Origin: Variovorax sp.
GTDB lineage: Bacteria > Pseudomonadota > Gammaproteobacteria > Burkholderiales > Burkholderiaceae_C
Assembly: GCA_017744935.1 (NCBI GenBank)
Contig: JAGIAI010000019.1
Coordinates: forward strand, 1-64,000
Length of the DNA stretch: 64,000 nucleotides
Direction: 5' to 3'
Part shown: one piece after another, positions 62,105 to 64,000 of the stretch
Layout: the number at the start of each line of letters is the position of its first letter
Numbering within the stretch: position 1 is the stretch's first letter
Position numbers and translations under genes: made by a program
Notes under the pieces: model-generated
What the model was told of the DNA's origin: nothing
The model's input: only the letters and a program-made list of their open reading frames with translations
The model's database searches: none

Positions 62105-64000
<1,896 letters not shown>

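Overview
The window is high-GC chromosomal DNA (roughly two thirds G+C) from a beta-proteobacterium, most likely a Variovorax or close Comamonadaceae relative. This is inferred from two stand-alone Bug-type (TctC) substrate-binding proteins, aromatic/acyl-CoA style catabolic operons, a PHA synthase locus, an acyl-homoserine-lactone-acylase-like protein and the overall protein flavour. No rRNA is present. One tRNA gene (tRNA-Gly, anticodon TCC) lies on the minus strand at 48346-48419. No complete insertion sequence or CRISPR array was seen.

Layout. 1-4.4 kb: the start of an S1C (HtrA-like) protease homologue that has lost its catalytic His, divergent from an AraC regulator; a lipoprotein N-terminal-nucleophile acylase; a strong hairpin; an NTF2-like protein. 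4.6-16.3 kb: a large MalT/LuxR-type regulator followed by an eight-gene plus-strand catabolic operon (Fe/2OG dioxygenase, beta-keto acid cleavage enzyme, small hydrolase, quinone oxidoreductase, MFS permease, acyl-CoA ligase, YeiH-type exporter, Bug protein). 16.3-19.1 kb: a methyltransferase, a small orphan, a class II aldolase with a tautomerase, and a lipoprotein. 19.2-28.7 kb: a seven-gene minus-strand operon that joins an outer-membrane DUF1302 / DUF1329 / YCF48 / RND-permease module to MaoC hydratase, PHA synthase and PHA depolymerase.

28.9-32.7 kb is the most unusual part. A VirB6/TrbL-like membrane protein carries a C-terminal domain that looks like a polymorphic toxin. It is translationally coupled to a putative immunity gene, and behind it lie a frameshifted immunity paralogue, an unrecognised gene and a 3' immunity remnant that overlaps the end of a SulP transporter gene. 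G+C falls here. 34.4-36.8 kb holds an MmcB-like nuclease-fold protein, an orphan, a stand-alone EF-G domain V-like protein and rnk. 37.1-39.5 kb is a second toxin-like array: hcp, a peptidoglycan amidase effector and a periplasmic immunity protein, then a duplicated leader, a broken hcp::amidase fusion and a second intact immunity gene. A class III cyclase/AAA/TPR protein follows.

42.7-48.3 kb: a CoA-transferase / HMG-CoA lyase / Bug operon on the minus strand and a LysR gene on the plus strand, separated by a JmjC/cupin-like gene. The same LysR-type box (ATC-N9-GAT) is found before the CoA-transferase and before lysR. 48.3-50.6 kb: tRNA-Gly, a family 2 glycosyltransferase and a second JmjC-like paralogue. 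50.7-56.3 kb: a sugar ABC importer (binding protein, double ATPase, two permeases) ending in an SMP-30 lactonase. 56.5-64 kb: a response regulator with a degenerate GGDEF domain, a large hybrid histidine kinase, a DUF2784 membrane protein and the first 632 codons of alaS, cut by the window edge.
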